From contig JBGPZW010000082.1 of the NCBI GenBank assembly GCA_041493955.1, positions 1-15,100 on the forward strand: a DNA stretch of 15,100 nucleotides, in the 5' to 3' direction. Source of the DNA: QHYU01 sp041493955. GTDB lineage: Bacteria; Acidobacteriota; Terriglobia; Acidiferrales; UBA7541. The stretch's first letter is position 1, and each line of letters begins with the position of its first letter. Both the position numbers and the translations under genes were made by a program. Below, piece after piece: positions 13,481-15,100 of this stretch. The notes under the pieces are model-generated. The model did not search any database. It saw nothing but the letters and a program-made list of their open reading frames with translations, and was not told the origin of the DNA.

Positions 13481-13486
13481 TAGAAT
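13481..13486 (+). promoter_or_regulatory. Possible -10 box for glgC
   Basis: TAGAAT, preceded by GT, lies about 117 bases upstream of the glgC start and matches five of six -10 consensus positions. No good -35 hexamer is found at standard spacing, so this is a weak call; it would give a leader of about 110 bases. Confidence 0.3.
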
Positions 13487-13602
13487 GAAGCTCGACTGGG
13501 GAAGGCGTCCGGCGTCCCTCCCGGGAGCGAACACCCGCCAGGGCTCGTCAAAGCCACCCCGCCGTTCCAGGTGGCCCGGACGGGACCCGGGAATCACTCA
13601 CC

Positions 13603-14835
13603 ATGTCGCTGATGCGCGAAACCATCGCGGTACTCCTGGCCGGGGGGCAGGGCGAGCGGCTGTGGCCTCTCACGCGCGACCGCGCCAAACCGGCTGTGCC
13701 ATTCGGTGGCGTTTACCGGATCATTGACGTCACCCTGTCGAACTGCATCAACAGCGATCTGCGCCGCGTGTTTGTCCTGACGCAGTACAAGGCGCTCAGT
13801 CTCAACCGGCACGTGCGGCGCGGCTGGTCGCCGATCATGGGCCTGGGTGACTTCATCGAAGTGCTGGCACCGCAGATGCGCGTGTCCGCCAACTGGTACC
13901 TGGGCACGGCCGACGCGGTGTACCAGAACATCTACTCGATCGGCAGCGAGCGCTCCAACTACGTCTTCGTGCTCTCCGGCGACCATATCTACAAGATGAA
14001 CTACCAGAGGATGCTCCAGCAGCACGTCGATGCCGGGGCCGACGTGACCATGGCCACCATCGAAATGCCACCTGAGGAGGCTGCCTCGCGCTTGGGCGTC
14101 ATAGATACCGACGAAAACTGGCGCATCATCGGCTTCAATGAGAAGCCCGCCAGGCCCAAACCTTCGCGCGTGAACCCCGCCCGGGTCAACGGCTCGATGG
14201 GCGTCTATCTCTTCAATACGCAGTTGCTGATTCCCATCCTGATTGCCGACGCCGAGGACCCCAATTCGACGCACGACTTCGGCCATGACATCCTGCCGAA
14301 GATCTTCTCCAAGTACCGCGTTTTTGCCTATAACTTTGTGGATGAAGGCCAGACCGCGGCGCTCTACTGGCGGGACGTCGGCACCGTGGACGCCTATTAC
14401 GAGGCCAACATGGACCTGGTAGAGGTCACCCCGGTCTTCAACCTTTATGACAAGAACTGGCCGCTGCGCACCTGGCAGCAGCAGTATCCCCCGGTGAAGT
14501 TCGTCTTCGCCGACCCGGACCGCATGGGCGTAGCGGTAGATTCTATCGTCGCCGGCGGCTCGATCATCTCCGGCGGGCGCGTGAAGCGCTCCGTGCTCGG
14601 TTACGACGTGCGCGTGAACAGCTATTGCGAAGTTGAGAATTCCATCATCTTCAACCACGTCAACATCGGGCGGTATTCGCGCATCCGCAACGCCATCATC
14701 GACCGCCACGTTAATCTGCCCGAGCACACTGAAATCGGCTACGACGTTGCCGCGGACAAGAAACTCTACGACGTCACCGAGGCCGGCGTCCGTGTGGTGG
14801 TCCGCGAAGAGTTTATGCTGGAAGAGCCGGAGTAA
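13603..14835 (+). CDS. glgC: Glucose-1-phosphate adenylyltransferase (ADP-glucose pyrophosphorylase)
   Basis: GlgC makes ADP-glucose from ATP and glucose-1-phosphate, the committed and allosterically controlled step of bacterial glycogen synthesis. The 410-residue product is slightly shorter than E. coli GlgC (431). The N-terminal nucleotidyltransferase domain shows VLLAGGQGERLWPLTRDRAK with K29 (the region of the allosteric lysine in E. coli), FGGVYRIIDVTLSNC, LGTADAVYQN, LSGDHIYKMNY, the glucose-1-phosphate-binding FNEKP, and YWRDVGTVDAYYEANMDL. The C-terminal left-handed beta-helix (SIISGGRVKRSVLGYDVRVN onward) is complete. ATG at 13603 is chosen, with a modest GGGA 10 bases upstream; an ATG three codons later is equally compatible with the family. 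No other glycogen gene is in the window, so it looks monocistronic here. Confidence 0.95.
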   Translation: MSLMRETIAVLLAGGQGERLWPLTRDRAKPAVPFGGVYRIIDVTLSNCINSDLRRVFVLTQYKALSLNRHVRRGWSPIMGLGDFIEVLAPQMRVSANWYLGTADAVYQNIYSIGSERSNYVFVLSGDHIYKMNYQRMLQQHVDAGADVTMATIEMPPEEAASRLGVIDTDENWRIIGFNEKPARPKPSRVNPARVNGSMGVYLFNTQLLIPILIADAEDPNSTHDFGHDILPKIFSKYRVFAYNFVDEGQTAALYWRDVGTVDAYYEANMDLVEVTPVFNLYDKNWPLRTWQQQYPPVKFVFADPDRMGVAVDSIVAGGSIISGGRVKRSVLGYDVRVNSYCEVENSIIFNHVNIGRYSRIRNAIIDRHVNLPEHTEIGYDVAADKKLYDVTEAGVRVVVREEFMLEEPE

Positions 14836-15058
14836 CCACGGCCGTGGGCTGCCATGCAGTCTGGATCCCGCTTCGGCGGCACGGCAGCCGCGTGCACAGG
14901 GACCCACTCGGATCCCGAACCCTGGCTCGCGGATCCTGAAAGCCGCTTCCGCCTGGCCAGTCCAAACGATATGATTCCCGTAGATTTTGAAGCGGAGTTG
15001 ACTCAGGCACGGTAGCAGTGACCGCACTGCGCCGGAAAAACATCGCGCAGCAAGGGCT
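14836..15058. other. Non-coding stretch after glgC
   Basis: No gene is supported here. GGATCC-centred words recur (14863, 14909 and 14930 regions), similar to the GGATCCGGGATCC at 10587-10599 ahead of the ATP-grasp gene. A TTGACT near 14997 could be part of a promoter for a gene beyond the window. No clear glgC terminator was found. Confidence 0.4.
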
Positions 15059-15100
15059 GTCATTCCGAGCGCAGCGAGGAATCCCTCTGAGAGATGCCTC
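15059..15100. repeat. Partial dispersed intergenic element (ATTCCGAGCG...GAGGAAT type)
   Basis: Positions 15062-15081 read ATTCCGAGCGCAGCGAGGAA, framed by ATTCC and GGAAT as inverted ends. This is the form of a short element known to me as repeatedly found in intergenic DNA of Acidobacteria and some other soil bacteria. Only one copy lies in this window and it is cut by the window edge, so the repeat nature rests on recognition, not on copies seen here. Confidence 0.45.

Noticed and set aside
13594..15063. Minus-strand open frame of 489 codons
   Set aside because: It mirrors glgC, which is a textbook match on the plus strand.
1..15100. CRISPR arrays, tRNA or rRNA genes, insertion sequences
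   Set aside because: No regularly spaced repeats, no tRNA-like arms with a T-loop GTTCRA motif, and no transposase reading were found on either strand.

Overview
The window is high-GC bacterial DNA with densely packed, mostly intact genes. The small S21 protein, the Tat-exported aminotransferase, the interspersed decayed intergenic sequence and the terminal ATTCCGAGCGCAGCGAGGAA element together suggest an Acidobacteriota-like organism. That assignment is an inference from gene style and is moderately confident; no rRNA is present to settle it.

Positions 1-8279 (+) hold one tightly coupled nine-gene purine catabolic operon. Guanine deaminase (guaD) makes xanthine. A three-subunit molybdenum xanthine dehydrogenase (molybdenum, 2Fe-2S and FAD subunits) makes urate. 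A membrane urate oxidase of the PuuD type makes 5-hydroxyisourate. HIU hydrolase and OHCU decarboxylase give (S)-allantoin, allantoinase gives allantoate, and allantoicase gives ureidoglycolate plus urea. Most genes overlap by 1-8 bases, which implies co-transcription and translational coupling. Ureidoglycolate lyase, urease, a purine permease, the XDH maturation factor and a regulator are not in the window. The PuuD homologue consists only of the membrane domain and lacks the cytochrome c domain found in the characterised enzyme.

Positions 8280-10980 (-) are a zone of gene decay with two intact genes. An ~80-codon remnant of a DUF6986/malate-synthase-like gene lies against the puuD stop codon. 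An intact DinB-family protein follows. Next is a pseudogene with at least five frame changes that resembles the N-terminal half of a circularly permuted ATP-grasp family, then an intact ATP-grasp ligase. Last is a GCS2-type carboxylate-amine ligase (YbdK family) whose middle has been deleted. The last three look like a former three-gene amide-ligase cluster of which only the central ATP-grasp gene survives.

Positions 10980-15100 hold four intact genes. A HisC-like PLP aminotransferase with a twin-arginine signal peptide (+) has a good promoter and Shine-Dalgarno sequence. It converges, across a strong bidirectional hairpin terminator, on a zinc-ribbon protein (-) and ribosomal protein S21 (rpsU, -). 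glgC (ADP-glucose pyrophosphorylase, +) diverges from rpsU. The last 265 bases carry no gene and end in a dispersed-repeat-like element.
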